A stretch of DNA of 64,000 bases from Taibaiella helva. GTDB lineage: Bacteria; Bacteroidota; Bacteroidia; Chitinophagales; Chitinophagaceae. Location of the stretch: the NCBI RefSeq assembly GCF_003545695.1, contig NZ_QUZZ01000017.1:1-64000 (forward strand). Reading direction: 5' to 3'. The position numbers and the translations under genes were made by a program. Positions 25,002 to 34,484 of the stretch are shown in pieces. A model generated the notes under the pieces. That model searched no databases, was not told where the DNA came from, and worked only from the letters and a program-made list of their open reading frames with translations. The first letter of the stretch is position 1. Each line of letters starts with the position of its first letter.

Positions 25002-25919
25002 ATGAGCAAGCCTGACACCTTCCTGATCCCCGTACCTTCTTTATTCAGCTTTACCGAATGCCGCTGGTATCTTGATCGGGGCTACGACGACTGCCTGCAT
25101 CGGTTTACCGACGGCGCGGTGTGGAAAGCGCTTGAGATCGATGGCAAGGCAATAGTGTTCCGTATTGCCGGTACTGATGCGGGCCTGGAAATAAGCCTGC
25201 TGAACCGAAAGCGCACCGCAAGTATAGAACAAGCTATAACGCTGTTCATCAAAGACTGGTTCGACCTGGACCGCGACCTGAAACCGTTTTATACCTTGCT
25301 GCAAAAAGAGAAGAAGCTGGCCTATATGCGCCGCCGCTATTCCGGCTTGCGGCTGCTGGGCATTCCCGACCTGTTTGAAGCCCTTTGCTGGAGCATCATC
25401 GGCCAGCAGATCAACCTGAGCTTTGCTTACCGCCTCAAACGAAGGCTCACCGAGGCTTACGGCACAGCGGTCTCTTATCAAAAGCAGGACTATTATATTT
25501 TTCCTGGTCCGGAAACGTTGGCGAATGTATCCCCCGACGAGCTGAAGGCGATGCAATTTTCCGGTATGAAAGCCAGCTACCTTACCGGGTTGGCAAAAGT
25601 GTTTGCAGCAGGTGCGATGAGCAAAAACATCCTGGAGCAATTGTCCTCATTTGCCGCGCAGCAACAAGCGCTCACGGCCTTGCGCGGCATCGGCATCTGG
25701 ACGGCCAATTATGCCTTGATGAAATCGCTTCGGGTGCCGGAAGCCATACCTTACGGCGATGTCGGCCTGCTGCAGGCGCTCGTCAACCACCAGCTGATCC
25801 GCGACCGTAAAGACACCGCCGGCACCGATCGCCTGTTCCGTGCCTTCAGCGGCTGGGAGAGCTACCTGGTCTTCTACCTCTGGCGCAGCCTTGCCGAACC
25901 TGCTGAAAAGCCGGCTTAG
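25002..25919 (+). CDS. DNA-3-methyladenine glycosylase II (AlkA-like)
   Basis: 305 aa from ATG 25002. HhH-GPD superfamily: FEALCWSIIGQQINLSFAYR, hairpin LRGIGIWTANYAL, and catalytic Asp in YGDVGLLQAL (near 252). An AlkA-type N-terminal fold precedes it. It excises alkylated purines. It converges on, and overlaps by 4 bp, the Ada zinc-domain gene, and other alkylation-repair genes follow within 6 kb. Confidence 0.9.
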   Translation: MSKPDTFLIPVPSLFSFTECRWYLDRGYDDCLHRFTDGAVWKALEIDGKAIVFRIAGTDAGLEISLLNRKRTASIEQAITLFIKDWFDLDRDLKPFYTLLQKEKKLAYMRRRYSGLRLLGIPDLFEALCWSIIGQQINLSFAYRLKRRLTEAYGTAVSYQKQDYYIFPGPETLANVSPDELKAMQFSGMKASYLTGLAKVFAAGAMSKNILEQLSSFAAQQQALTALRGIGIWTANYALMKSLRVPEAIPYGDVGLLQALVNHQLIRDRKDTAGTDRLFRAFSGWESYLVFYLWRSLAEPAEKPA

Positions 25920-26179
25920 ACTTTCCGTCGTTTCCATTGCTCATAAGCGACCTTCATACAATGTCCACAGGGCCGGTAGCCGGCAGCCAATGCTTCCTTA
26001 TCATCCCGGAAGAAAACCCTGTTACCGGGCTTCATCCGCTTTCCGCTGCCGCAGGATAGCGTTCCATAAATGTGCAGCTTCCGGTTGCCCGCCAAACGGA
26101 CGCTGCCCTCATCGATCAGCAGCTTCAGCTGCCTGCTGCGTGTATAAGCCGTAGCACCGAGATCAGGATGATAGAGCAT
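25916..26179 (-). CDS. Free-standing Ada-type zinc domain protein
   Basis: 87 aa matching the Ada N-terminal metal-binding domain, with Cys in YGTLSCGSGKR and the CxxC of YRPCGHCM. In Ada this domain takes methyl groups from DNA phosphotriesters and activates the regulator. Here it is separate from the AraC-methyltransferase at 30162-31016, so the Ada functions are split. Methyl sensing by this small protein is inference. Confidence 0.8.
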   Translation of the reverse strand: MLYHPDLGATAYTRSRQLKLLIDEGSVRLAGNRKLHIYGTLSCGSGKRMKPGNRVFFRDDKEALAAGYRPCGHCMKVAYEQWKRRKV

Positions 26180-26187
26180 GGTGTTAA

Positions 26188-26290
26188 AGTATCAGGAATC
26201 AAGTATTAAGAACCAGGTACCCAATATGCTTGATACTAACAATTGCTTATATCCTGGCTCTTATATCTACATCTAGTATCTAGTATCCAA
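26188..26290. repeat. Intergenic repeat, copy 1
   Basis: Shares AAGAACCAGGTA and TCCTGGCTCTTATATCTA-CATCTA with 29326-29435 in the same orientation, joined by variants of TATCAAG. AGAACCAGG and CCTGGCTCT are near-complementary, so the unit can fold. It supplies the TAG stop of the sensor gene on the minus strand. Confidence 0.75.
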
Positions 26291-29249
26291 CGTCTATCTC
26301 CTCCTCCGGCAATTGTATATTCAGGGGCAGGAAGAGTTCAACCTGGGTACCAGCCGGGCTTTGCGCTTCATCATACAGATCGGTAATATTGACCCTGATA
26401 GTAGCATCGCCCCATATCTGGTGCACGATCTGCAAGCGTTTTGCCGTCAGCTCCATGGCAACAGGCGTATGCGTATGATTCTTTTTCTGTGCAGCCTTCT
26501 CTCTCCCGATACCGTTGTCGCGGATTACGATCCTGAGCAACGCGCCTTCCAGCAGGAAGCTAAGCCACAATTTTCCTTTGCTGCCCTTAGGTAAGCTTAG
26601 CAAGCCATGCCATATCGCATTTTCCACATAAGGCTGTATCAGCATGGGAGGCAGCGAAACTTCCTCTGTATTAATGTCAGCGTCGATGTAGAGCTCATAG
26701 TCGAACTTATTTTCAAAACGGTACTGCTCCAGCGTTATATAGTCTTTCAGGGTGCTGATCTCCTGGCCGAGGGAAATGCTTAGCTTATCCGAATGTTCAA
26801 GCACCTTGCGGATAAGCCGGCTGAACCGGGACAAATATTGGTAAGCATCCTGCTCTTTTTGTTTCAGGATGAAGTATTGAATGCTGTTGATCGAATTGAA
26901 AATGAAATGAGGGTTCATCTGGGCTTGCAGGGCAAACAGCTTATAGCTGCTGATGAGCCTGCTCAGCTTGCTTTTTTCTTCGGCCTTCCTTTTGATCTGC
27001 GCTATTCTCTTTTCCAGCAGAACATAGATCAGGGTCGACAGCAGCAAGGAAACCGCCAGCAGGAACCACCAGGTTTTCCAGAAAGCGGGTGCAACAATAA
27101 AGCTTAGGATCACAGGACGCGCACTTTTTGTGCCGTCGGCCGTTACACCATAAACCTCAAGCCGGTAGTCGCCCTGTTCCAGGTTGTCGAGCTTAAGGAT
27201 ATTGCCTTTCTGCGTCACAAAAGCACCTTTGTTGATCCGGTACCATAGCCCGGCCTGGCTTTCCAGGTCAAACGAAAGCACATCGAAATTGAGCTCAATA
27301 TTATTCTCGTTGTAAGCCAGCGTTCTTTTGCCTGCAGGCTTTCCCAGGTCCTTTCCATTCACTTTAAAAGCACTCAGGTAAACAGGCGGCGGGTAAATAT
27401 TACCGGTATCGGAAAGCGGCATCCTGCTGATACCTTCAACCGTCGAAACATAGATGTACTGGCTATCGGCAGCCAGCCTGAATACCTCGTTAGCCGGCAG
27501 GCCGTTGGTTGTGTTAAAGTATTTTACAGCCTGTTTATTTAACGGAAGCGCTAACCGGATCATGCCGGCATTGGAGCCCAGCCATATGTTTCCGTGGCGG
27601 TCTTCGGCGATATCGAAAAAAATATCCGTCTTCAGGCCAAGCTCCCGGCCTATCGGCTTGAGCTTATTCTGAACGAATTGATACAGTCCTTCTTCTTTGG
27701 TCGCTACCCAGACGGCACCATCCGAAGCTTTAACGATGCGCGTAACGGTCTTGTCCACACCCGGTATTTTATGGAGTGTGGTGTCGTTCCGTGTAAAGCT
27801 GAAAAGTCCCTTCCGGCAGCCCAGCAGCAGGCTGTCCCTGCTGATCAGGCACAGATCACCTCCCTTATCCGGCAGAGTAAACAAGAGCCGGGCTTTGCCA
27901 TGGTGTATCTTGTGCAAGGTGGAAAAGCCCAGCAGGTAGTACTCCGAAGAGTCAGTCTGGACGAGCTTGCCCCTGTTGCCGATATACGGTATCTGAATTC
28001 CCGGCCGGCCCGATTTTTGAAACCGGGCGTTGATATAGGTTAGTGCCCCCTTCAACACAAGCAGCTGATCTTTTCCTGAGCTAATCATATCATCAATCTT
28101 ATCCGATGGGTTGAAAGGAAGATCAAAGGATCGTTCGGTAAAGCCGCTCAAGACCCGCACGGTACCATAGTCTATGCTGGCGAGCACGGCCCCGTTAACT
28201 GTCTTGAGCATGTTCGCCGGCCTGTCCAGGCCTTTCATACCTGCAAAGCTGAGCAGCCGCTTGTTCTTGCAGACCCAGAGCCCCTTCTCCAGCGTAGTCA
28301 GCCATACATTGCCCTCCCGGTCTTCACAGATACCGCTTACAGAAAAGCCGTTCAGCAGAGAGATGTATTTCCCCGGCTCGTTCCCCGAAGGATAATAATT
28401 GACACCACTCTCCTTCATACCTACCCATATGCCGTTGCTTTTATCGCGATATAAGCTGATGATGCTGCTTTTTTGCGGCATCATATGAACTTCCAGCCCG
28501 GCGGAGAAGCGAAAGAGCCGTTCTCCGAACGAGCAGAAGAAGTAACCGCCGCTCCTGCAGCTAAGAAATTTATTGGGACGGTAAGCGGGAGGATTCAGGA
28601 ACACTTTCGTAGTATCCGCTCTCCGGCCATTCATGAAAATCATCTCCAGGCCGGAAAGACGCAGCTCTCGGTTATAACTATAATCAGCATTCACAGGGAT
28701 CAGCCGGTCCTCTTGTTTTTCAAAGAAGAACTGATGCTGCTTTCCCTTCCTGTATATTCTTTGCAGCGATTGCTTCGCCACATCGACGATATAGGTATTG
28801 CTATAGTTCTGCAGGATCAGCCGGCCTTCATCATATTCCTGGATACTATACGTCAGTGATCTGGGATACACCTTCTGGTACTGTTTGCTGACGGCCGCTT
28901 CTGTAAGCTGACCATCCTGATACATCAATATCCTGTTCCGGCAGGTGACCAGCCAGAGTACGCCGTGCCTGTCCTCCGTATAAGCATAGATACCTCGTTC
29001 CGGCAGGCCATTGCTCTTACCAAAAACCTGGAGACTGCTGCCATTGTAACGGCATAACCCGGCCTCGGTGCTGATCCATATATATCCCTTACGATCCTGG
29101 AAAACATTGTAGCATTCGGTCGCCGGCAGTCCGAGCTTGCCGGTTACATTCACAAAGTTCATCTGCTGGGCAAAGGATGCCCGGAAAGGCGACAGAGCCA
29201 TATACCAAAGACCTGCAAGGAACAAGAACCGGCTGATGTTTCCAGGCAT
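26280..29249 (-). CDS. Hybrid sensor histidine kinase (Reg_prop / Y_Y_Y / LytS-type)
   Basis: 989 aa: a signal peptide (ending SFAQQ), a periplasmic two-propeller region of Reg_prop repeats (e.g. NVFQDRKGYIWISTEAGLCR), a Y_Y_Y domain (near 640-715), one membrane helix (about 722-745), a coiled coil, then a LytS-type His_kinase domain with the His in QMNPHFIFNSINSIQYF (near 775) and an ATPase domain (VENAIWHGLL, IRDNGIGREKA). Such sensors often detect glycans or other outside ligands and signal to a LytTR response regulator, but none is adjacent here. It splits the alkylation-repair cluster and is bracketed by two repeat copies. Confidence 0.9.
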   Translation of the reverse strand: MPGNISRFLFLAGLWYMALSPFRASFAQQMNFVNVTGKLGLPATECYNVFQDRKGYIWISTEAGLCRYNGSSLQVFGKSNGLPERGIYAYTEDRHGVLWLVTCRNRILMYQDGQLTEAAVSKQYQKVYPRSLTYSIQEYDEGRLILQNYSNTYIVDVAKQSLQRIYRKGKQHQFFFEKQEDRLIPVNADYSYNRELRLSGLEMIFMNGRRADTTKVFLNPPAYRPNKFLSCRSGGYFFCSFGERLFRFSAGLEVHMMPQKSSIISLYRDKSNGIWVGMKESGVNYYPSGNEPGKYISLLNGFSVSGICEDREGNVWLTTLEKGLWVCKNKRLLSFAGMKGLDRPANMLKTVNGAVLASIDYGTVRVLSGFTERSFDLPFNPSDKIDDMISSGKDQLLVLKGALTYINARFQKSGRPGIQIPYIGNRGKLVQTDSSEYYLLGFSTLHKIHHGKARLLFTLPDKGGDLCLISRDSLLLGCRKGLFSFTRNDTTLHKIPGVDKTVTRIVKASDGAVWVATKEEGLYQFVQNKLKPIGRELGLKTDIFFDIAEDRHGNIWLGSNAGMIRLALPLNKQAVKYFNTTNGLPANEVFRLAADSQYIYVSTVEGISRMPLSDTGNIYPPPVYLSAFKVNGKDLGKPAGKRTLAYNENNIELNFDVLSFDLESQAGLWYRINKGAFVTQKGNILKLDNLEQGDYRLEVYGVTADGTKSARPVILSFIVAPAFWKTWWFLLAVSLLLSTLIYVLLEKRIAQIKRKAEEKSKLSRLISSYKLFALQAQMNPHFIFNSINSIQYFILKQKEQDAYQYLSRFSRLIRKVLEHSDKLSISLGQEISTLKDYITLEQYRFENKFDYELYIDADINTEEVSLPPMLIQPYVENAIWHGLLSLPKGSKGKLWLSFLLEGALLRIVIRDNGIGREKAAQKKNHTHTPVAMELTAKRLQIVHQIWGDATIRVNITDLYDEAQSPAGTQVELFLPLNIQLPEEEIDVGY

Positions 29250-29325
29250 AAGATAAAGCTGTTGTCGGAGGGTCTGAACTTTAACCGGACAAAATATAGC
29301 TTTTAAAATGATTTCACAACTCTAT

Positions 29326-29435
29326 GAAGAACCAGGTATCAAGTATCAAGTATCAAATTCCAAGCACCAAGTATCAAGTATCAGGAAAATTGCCTACATC
29401 CTGGCTCTTATATCTAACATCTAATCTCTAACTCC
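29326..29435. repeat. Intergenic repeat, copy 2
   Basis: Same family as 26188-26290, with more copies of TATCAAG/GTATCAAG. The CATCTAATCTCTAACTCC end again supplies the stop codon (TAG, minus) of the next gene, the 2OG oxygenase. Confidence 0.75.
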
Positions 29436-30141
29436 CCGCATCATGAAAGATAATGCCCAGGGTATGTCGCCGGCCCTGGTGTACGGCGCTTACGCCATGC
29501 TTCATATTGGCCCGGTAATAGCCCCGCGATCCCTTTACCGGCCGGAAGCTGGTGGTGAAGAACAGCGCATCGCCCTGCTGCGGCTGTAATACGATGGCTT
29601 TAGATTGCGCACGGGGGACCTGCTCGGTCAGCACAAACTCGCCGCCGGTATAGTCGCTGCCCGGCGCATCGAGAAAGAGCACCATCTGTATCGGGAAGAA
29701 AACATCGCCGTAAAGATCCTGATGCAGCGTATTGTGCCCGCCTGCACCATATTTAAGGATCAGTACGGCCGGCAGGGACTGCCCCTGTTCCCTGCAGCGC
29801 TGGTGCAGGGCCTCCAGGGTCTCCGGATAGCGGGTATCGCTATTCAGCGCCGCCATCCAGGCATTAGCCACAGGAGCGAGCTGCGGGTAAACCCTTTCCC
29901 GGATCGCCTGCAGCAAAGGCGGCAGCGGGTAACGAAAATATTTGTACTCACCCAGCCCGAAGCGGTACCGTTCCATCACAATCATCTTGCGATACAGATC
30001 AGCATGGTCATATCCGGCTATCAGCTGCCGGCAGGTGTTTTTGTCGAGCAGCTGCGGCAGCAGCGCATAACCCTTTGCATGCATGCCTTCGGCCAGCGCA
30101 TGCCAGTCGGTCTGGTCGAGCGCCCTGATTATGGATTCCAT
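29428..30141 (-). CDS. 2OG-Fe(II) oxygenase
   Basis: 237 aa. The iron triad appears as H140-x-D142 (LHQDLYGD) and a distal His near 215-221, followed by a G-R-R segment for 2-oxoglutarate (HQGRRHTLGI). The fold resembles the prolyl-hydroxylase-like group. It lies 20 bp after the AraC-Ada gene and is probably co-transcribed. A role in alkylation repair, like AlkB, is possible by context but not shown. Confidence 0.82.
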   Translation of the reverse strand: MESIIRALDQTDWHALAEGMHAKGYALLPQLLDKNTCRQLIAGYDHADLYRKMIVMERYRFGLGEYKYFRYPLPPLLQAIRERVYPQLAPVANAWMAALNSDTRYPETLEALHQRCREQGQSLPAVLILKYGAGGHNTLHQDLYGDVFFPIQMVLFLDAPGSDYTGGEFVLTEQVPRAQSKAIVLQPQQGDALFFTTSFRPVKGSRGYYRANMKHGVSAVHQGRRHTLGIIFHDAGS

Positions 30142-30161
30142 AAAATACGTAGTTGTCTTGT

Positions 30162-31016
30162 TTATTCGGCGGTCCCGCCATAGATCTTAGCCGCTTCCCA
30201 GCCCAGCATGGCCGCTTTGCGGGTACTGCCCCAATGGTAGCTGCCTATATTGCCGGAAGCGCGGAGCACGCGATGGCAGGGGATGAGAAAGGCAACGGGA
30301 TTATCGCCTACGGCTGTACCCACCGCGCGCGAAGCTGCCGGCTTGTCGATGGCCTGCGCGATCTGGCCATAGCTCGAAGCTTGTCCCATAGGGATCTTCA
30401 GCAGGGTTTCCCATACTTTCAGCTGGAAGGGCGTGCCCTTAAGGTGCAGGCGGATCTCGTGCAAGCGGCTCCAGTCCTGGGTAAAGATATACAGCGCCTG
30501 CTGCTGGTGCAGATCGGTCATCTGGCGGTAGGTTGCCTGCGGAAATTGTTGTTTCAGCTCCTGCAAAGCCAGGACCTCATCATCCGAAAAAGCCATATAG
30601 CAGATGCCTTTGGACGTAGAGGCCACAATCATATTGCCAAAAGGGCTTTCGGCGAAGCTATAGTTGATCGTTAGCGCAGCGCCGCCATGCTTATACTCCC
30701 CGGGCGTCATTCCTTCCAGCTGTACGAAAAGATCGTGCAGGCGGCCCGGGCCGGACAGGCCGGTTTCCATGGCTGTATCGGCCAGGTTGTTCTGCGGGTC
30801 TTTAATGATGGATTTGGCATAATCGAGGCTTAAGAACTGCTGGAACTTCTTCGGACTGACCCCGGCCCACTCCCGGAACATCCTTTGAAAATGAAAGGGG
30901 CTCATATGCACCTGCTCCGCAATCTCGTCCAGATCAGGCTGCTCCCTGAAGTGCCCGGAGATATACTGTATCGCTTCCGCAATACGCTCGTAATTGATCA
31001 TTTCCTGTGTGCTCAT
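30162..31016 (-). CDS. AraC-type regulator fused to O6-methylguanine-DNA methyltransferase (Ada-like)
   Basis: 284 aa from ATG 31016 (MSTQEMINYE). An AraC helix-turn-helix pair covers about 10-105 (HMSPFHFQRMFREWAGVSPK). The methyltransferase follows, with the active Cys in FLIPCHRVLRASGNIGSYHW (near 247). The Ada N-terminal zinc domain is missing and occurs as a separate gene at 25916. It repairs O6-methylguanine by irreversible transfer and may regulate the alkylation-repair genes. First gene of a pair with the 2OG oxygenase. Confidence 0.9.
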   Translation of the reverse strand: MSTQEMINYERIAEAIQYISGHFREQPDLDEIAEQVHMSPFHFQRMFREWAGVSPKKFQQFLSLDYAKSIIKDPQNNLADTAMETGLSGPGRLHDLFVQLEGMTPGEYKHGGAALTINYSFAESPFGNMIVASTSKGICYMAFSDDEVLALQELKQQFPQATYRQMTDLHQQQALYIFTQDWSRLHEIRLHLKGTPFQLKVWETLLKIPMGQASSYGQIAQAIDKPAASRAVGTAVGDNPVAFLIPCHRVLRASGNIGSYHWGSTRKAAMLGWEAAKIYGGTAE

Positions 31017-31126
31017 GATAGTTGCATTTTGTAGTACAAAAGTACTGCCGCTTGCCGGGGCGGGCAACCCGATACTTGCGGTTTAAATGGCCCGCTTTAT
31101 CGTACAGGAGGGAACAAAACAGGCGG

Positions 31127-31759
31127 TCAAACCGCTACAGGCGGTCTTTTGCGCCAGGCTTTGGCCAGCCCCACAAATAAAAGGGAGAACAGGATAAAGG
31201 CTATCGTGACCCACAGACAATTGAGCAGAGCCGAAGGATAACCCAGCTGGCCCACGTCGAGGAAAGGGTAGGGGTAGAAAGCCGTCAGGCTGCCATGAAG
31301 AAGCGTATAACCAAGATAGGCCAGGGGAAACAACAGCCAGGCGGGGATATCCCGCCATTGCAGTGATCGCTTATCGACATAGAGCAGCCAATACAGTACA
31401 AAGAGCACCGGAGTAACGCTGTGAAACAGCTCGTCGGATATACGGGCAAGTCCGCTTGGCAGCCACTGAAAGCGCAGAACGGTATTGTACACCAGGCCTA
31501 CGATGACGATATATACCACTATCGCCGTTTGCGTTCCTACTTTGGCAAAGAACCCCTTTATTCCTGCAACAAAGAAAGTATAGCACAACGCGACCAGGAT
31601 ATTGGAGAGCACCGTAAAGTAGCTGAAGTAACGGACAATCGCTTCCCCTGCTGAAGTCTTACGGTTCTGCATCAGCAAAACAAATTGCAGGATCAGCGCA
31701 AACCAGGCGACAGCGGCGCCGAGCCCTGCATATACACGTTGTTGTTGAGTGTTCGACAT
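31127..31759 (-). CDS. Pr6Pr-like integral membrane protein
   Basis: 210 aa with six membrane helices. Motifs such as RYFSYFTVLSNILVAL and YTLLHGSLTAFYPYPFLDV fit the Pr6Pr/FAR-17a-like family. Family function is not established. It ends a minus-strand run with the lipoprotein and haemoglobin genes (11-bp gap to the lipoprotein). Confidence 0.8.
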   Translation of the reverse strand: MSNTQQQRVYAGLGAAVAWFALILQFVLLMQNRKTSAGEAIVRYFSYFTVLSNILVALCYTFFVAGIKGFFAKVGTQTAIVVYIVIVGLVYNTVLRFQWLPSGLARISDELFHSVTPVLFVLYWLLYVDKRSLQWRDIPAWLLFPLAYLGYTLLHGSLTAFYPYPFLDVGQLGYPSALLNCLWVTIAFILFSLLFVGLAKAWRKRPPVAV

Positions 31760-31770
31760 AGCTGAATAGA

Positions 31771-32409
31771 TCAGGGTTTTGTTTTGAAAAAACTGTCCAC
31801 CGTCCTGAAGCCGCCTTCCTGCTGCAGGTTGCGGAACTGCTTCCGGCTGATCGTATATACCGGGTGAACCGTATCGGTGGGCTTTTCGGCCAGGGTCTCC
31901 AGGCGGGCCAGCGACGCCGGGTCGTCCACATTCGCCACCAGCAGCTTGCCGTGGCTCAGCGAAAGGCGGGTAACGGTCCAGCTGTTGGCCGCCAGGCGCC
32001 GGTTCAGGAAATAGTATCCTTTATCTTTTTTCAATACATCTCCTCTCGCGATATCAAAGACGGAGTCTGTTTCATGTTCATGCCAGCGGATTGTATCGCC
32101 CTGCACGGCAACCTTCCGGGGCGGCTCTCCCAGAGAATTGAAAAGACTGTCGCCCGACAGCCGGTAAGCAGTATCCAGCTCCTTCCGGGTGGTGACTACA
32201 TCATAATCCATAACCAGCGCAGCCGAATGTTCGCCGATCCATAAAAAGGCTTGCTGCCGCTCGCTGAAGTATTTCCCCTGCAGCTTTCGGGGGATCGCGT
32301 CCATGGCCCTTTTGCCTGCCGGCTGCGGTTCAGAGAAAGGTACCAGCGAATCGAAGCCATTGCATGCGGACAGGAACAGCAGCAGCAGCCAGCGGTATTT
32401 GTTTTTCAT
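31771..32409 (-). CDS. Lipoprotein of unknown function
   Basis: 212 aa from ATG 32409 (MKNKYRW); a longer frame to 32499 adds no domain. The lipobox LSAC gives lipidated Cys16. The rest is soluble, with no family I recognise. Located between a truncated haemoglobin and a Pr6Pr-like protein on the same strand. Confidence 0.7.
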   Translation of the reverse strand: MKNKYRWLLLLFLSACNGFDSLVPFSEPQPAGKRAMDAIPRKLQGKYFSERQQAFLWIGEHSAALVMDYDVVTTRKELDTAYRLSGDSLFNSLGEPPRKVAVQGDTIRWHEHETDSVFDIARGDVLKKDKGYYFLNRRLAANSWTVTRLSLSHGKLLVANVDDPASLARLETLAEKPTDTVHPVYTISRKQFRNLQQEGGFRTVDSFFKTKP

Positions 32410-32456
32410 AGCGATGGATAGGTGGGGGAATATGAAGCAAAGATAAAAAAAGGCGC

Positions 32457-32927
32457 TTATCCGGGCTGATAGGGTCCGCCGGGCACGCCCCAGCCCCATT
32501 CGGGCATAGGTTCGTCAGGATTAAGGAATACGTCGTCGGCGTTGGAGTTAAGCACGGCAATGCGCGTACCCCATTCGATATAAGCCACGAAGGCAGAGCG
32601 GAACTCCGGGTCGTCGGGCAGCTTTAGCTCGTCGGCTGTTTCCATCAGCAGGCTCACCCAACGTTGCCGCTGCTGCTCGGTCAGGTGACGGGACAAGTGC
32701 CGCTGGATCATCCTGAAATGGCTTCCGCCTTCTGCGCTGTATTCTTTGGGACCGCCAAAGACTTCGGCGATGAAATGCGCGACATGCAGCTGATGCTCCG
32801 GTGACATATGCCGGAAGACAGGCTCCAGTAAGGCATCCTGTAGCACCTTGGCATAGAAGCGGTCGGTAAGCTGTTCGAATACCGGCATGCCACCGGCCCA
32901 TTCGTATAAGCTGGGTATGGGTTTCAT
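32457..32927 (-). CDS. Group II truncated haemoglobin
   Basis: 156 aa. Globin pattern YEWAGGMPVFEQLTDRFY, PVFRHMSPEHQLHVAHFIAE, FGGPKEY and a later MIQRH with the likely proximal His. The C-terminus carries the VPGGPYQPG tail common in this group. It binds haem and probably O2 or NO. Confidence 0.88.
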   Translation of the reverse strand: MKPIPSLYEWAGGMPVFEQLTDRFYAKVLQDALLEPVFRHMSPEHQLHVAHFIAEVFGGPKEYSAEGGSHFRMIQRHLSRHLTEQQRQRWVSLLMETADELKLPDDPEFRSAFVAYIEWGTRIAVLNSNADDVFLNPDEPMPEWGWGVPGGPYQPG

Positions 32928-32988
32928 TTGGTAGGTTTTCCTTGCTAAGGTAATTGTTTCCCCGAATAAAGTATCGCTAAAGCTAATA

Positions 32989-33020
32989 CAAAAAAAGCCG
33001 GCCGGTGAGGACCGGCCGGC
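32989..33020 (-). terminator. Terminator of the RfbH-type gene
   Basis: Perfect 10-bp stem GCCGGCCGGT/ACCGGCCGGC with GAGG loop (32997-33020). The A-run 32990-32996 is the U-run on the minus strand, 20 bp after the stop at 33040. Confidence 0.9.
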
Positions 33021-33039
33021 AGCTTATCTGCTTACAATG

Positions 33040-34344
33040 CTACAACTTCAGGTAGCGATCGATCACCGATATAATGTAGTCATAATGTTCCTCTTTCAGC
33101 CCGGGCCATACGCCCAGCCAGAAGCTGTCATTCATGATCTTATCCGTATTGGTCAGCGCGCCTGCAATGCGTTTTTCGATATCCAGGTAAGCCGGCTGGC
33201 GGGTCAGGTTACCGGCAAACAGCAGTCGCGTGCCCACTTTGTTATCTTCCAGGAAGCGAACCAGGGCATTCCGGTTGACCGAGCTGCCGTCTCTCACCGT
33301 CAGCATGAAGCCGAACCAGCTGGGTTCGCTTTCAGGCGTGGCTTCGGGTAGGATAAAATGCTCTTCAAAGGGTTTCAGCTTTTGGTACAGCATGCGATAG
33401 TTCTCCCGGCGGCGCGCGACGAAGGTATCCGCTTTGCGCAACTGGCTGAGGCCGATAGCAGCCTGCATATCAGTTACCTTAAGGTTGAAGCCGATATGGG
33501 AATAAGTGTATTTATGATCGTAGCCGCAGGGCAGTCCGCCCAGGCATTGATCGAAGCGCTTGCCACACGTATTGTCTTTACCGGGTTCGCACCAGCAATC
33601 CCTGCCCCAGTCGCGGAAGCTCTCCGCTATCTTTTTGAGCGAAGCATTGTTGACCAGCACCGAGCCTCCTTCACCCATCGTAATATGATGGGCGGGGTAA
33701 AAGGACACTGTAGCCAGGTCGCCGAAGCTGCCGGTCTTTTGTCCCCGGTAAGTAGCGCCCAGCGAGTCGCAGTCATCCTCGATCACCCAGAGATGATACT
33801 TGCGGGCTATCGCCACCACGATGTCCAGGTTAAAAGGATTGCCCAGCGTATGCGCCAGCATGATCGCCTTTGTTTTGGGTGAGATGGCCGCCTCTATTGC
33901 TTCGGCCTTGATGTTATAGGTAGGGATATCTACATCGACAAACACGGGAATGCAGCCGAACTGCACCATAGGGTTAACGGTAGTAGGGAAACCGGCTGCC
34001 ACGGTAATGACTTCATCGCCCGGCTTTAAGGCTCGTTCGCCCAGCTTGGGGGAGGTCAGCGCGTAAAAAGCCACCAGGTTGGCTGAAGAGCCGGAATTGA
34101 CGAGGAGGGAAAAACGGCTGCCGAAATACCGTGCAAATTCCCGTTCAAACTGGATCGCATAGCGGCCGGTGGTCAGCCAGCCATCAAGGGTCGCATCCAC
34201 GCCATACAAAATATCTTCTTCGTCCAGTATTTTACCGGTTACGGGTATATAATCCTCGCCGGGAACCATGCTGCGCTGTACATTACGGGCTGCAATACGC
34301 TGCAATAAGGGTTTCAGATCCTCATCTATATTCTTAAATACCAT
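33040..34344 (-). CDS. rfbH: RfbH-type PLP/[2Fe-2S] dehydratase (CDP-4-keto-6-deoxyglucose 3-dehydratase, E1)
   Basis: 434 aa of the DegT/DnrJ/EryC1/StrS fold. The usual PLP-binding Lys is replaced by His ([14 protein letters not shown], near 219), as in E1/ColD enzymes. A Cys set ([20 protein letters not shown], then C in [10 protein letters not shown]) matches the [2Fe-2S] cluster region of RfbH. E1 makes 3,6-dideoxyhexose precursors for O-antigen together with a reductase. No other dideoxysugar gene is nearby, so it stands alone. Confidence 0.88.
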   Translation of the reverse strand: MVFKNIDEDLKPLLQRIAARNVQRSMVPGEDYIPVTGKILDEEDILYGVDATLDGWLTTGRYAIQFEREFARYFGSRFSLLVNSGSSANLVAFYALTSPKLGERALKPGDEVITVAAGFPTTVNPMVQFGCIPVFVDVDIPTYNIKAEAIEAAISPKTKAIMLAHTLGNPFNLDIVVAIARKYHLWVIEDDCDSLGATYRGQKTGSFGDLATVSFYPAHHITMGEGGSVLVNNASLKKIAESFRDWGRDCWCEPGKDNTCGKRFDQCLGGLPCGYDHKYTYSHIGFNLKVTDMQAAIGLSQLRKADTFVARRRENYRMLYQKLKPFEEHFILPEATPESEPSWFGFMLTVRDGSSVNRNALVRFLEDNKVGTRLLFAGNLTRQPAYLDIEKRIAGALTNTDKIMNDSFWLGVWPGLKEEHYDYIISVIDRYLKL

Positions 34345-34484
34345 TTTGGGAACAATAAATCTACTCTGCTAAAAAGGGTAGCAAAGAAAAGAAATATCGG
34401 ACAAATGCGGAAATGAATCGCCATTCCGGCAACAAACGGAATCCGCAGGGCTGCGGATTGAAAATTAAAATGAGAAAAACCGGC

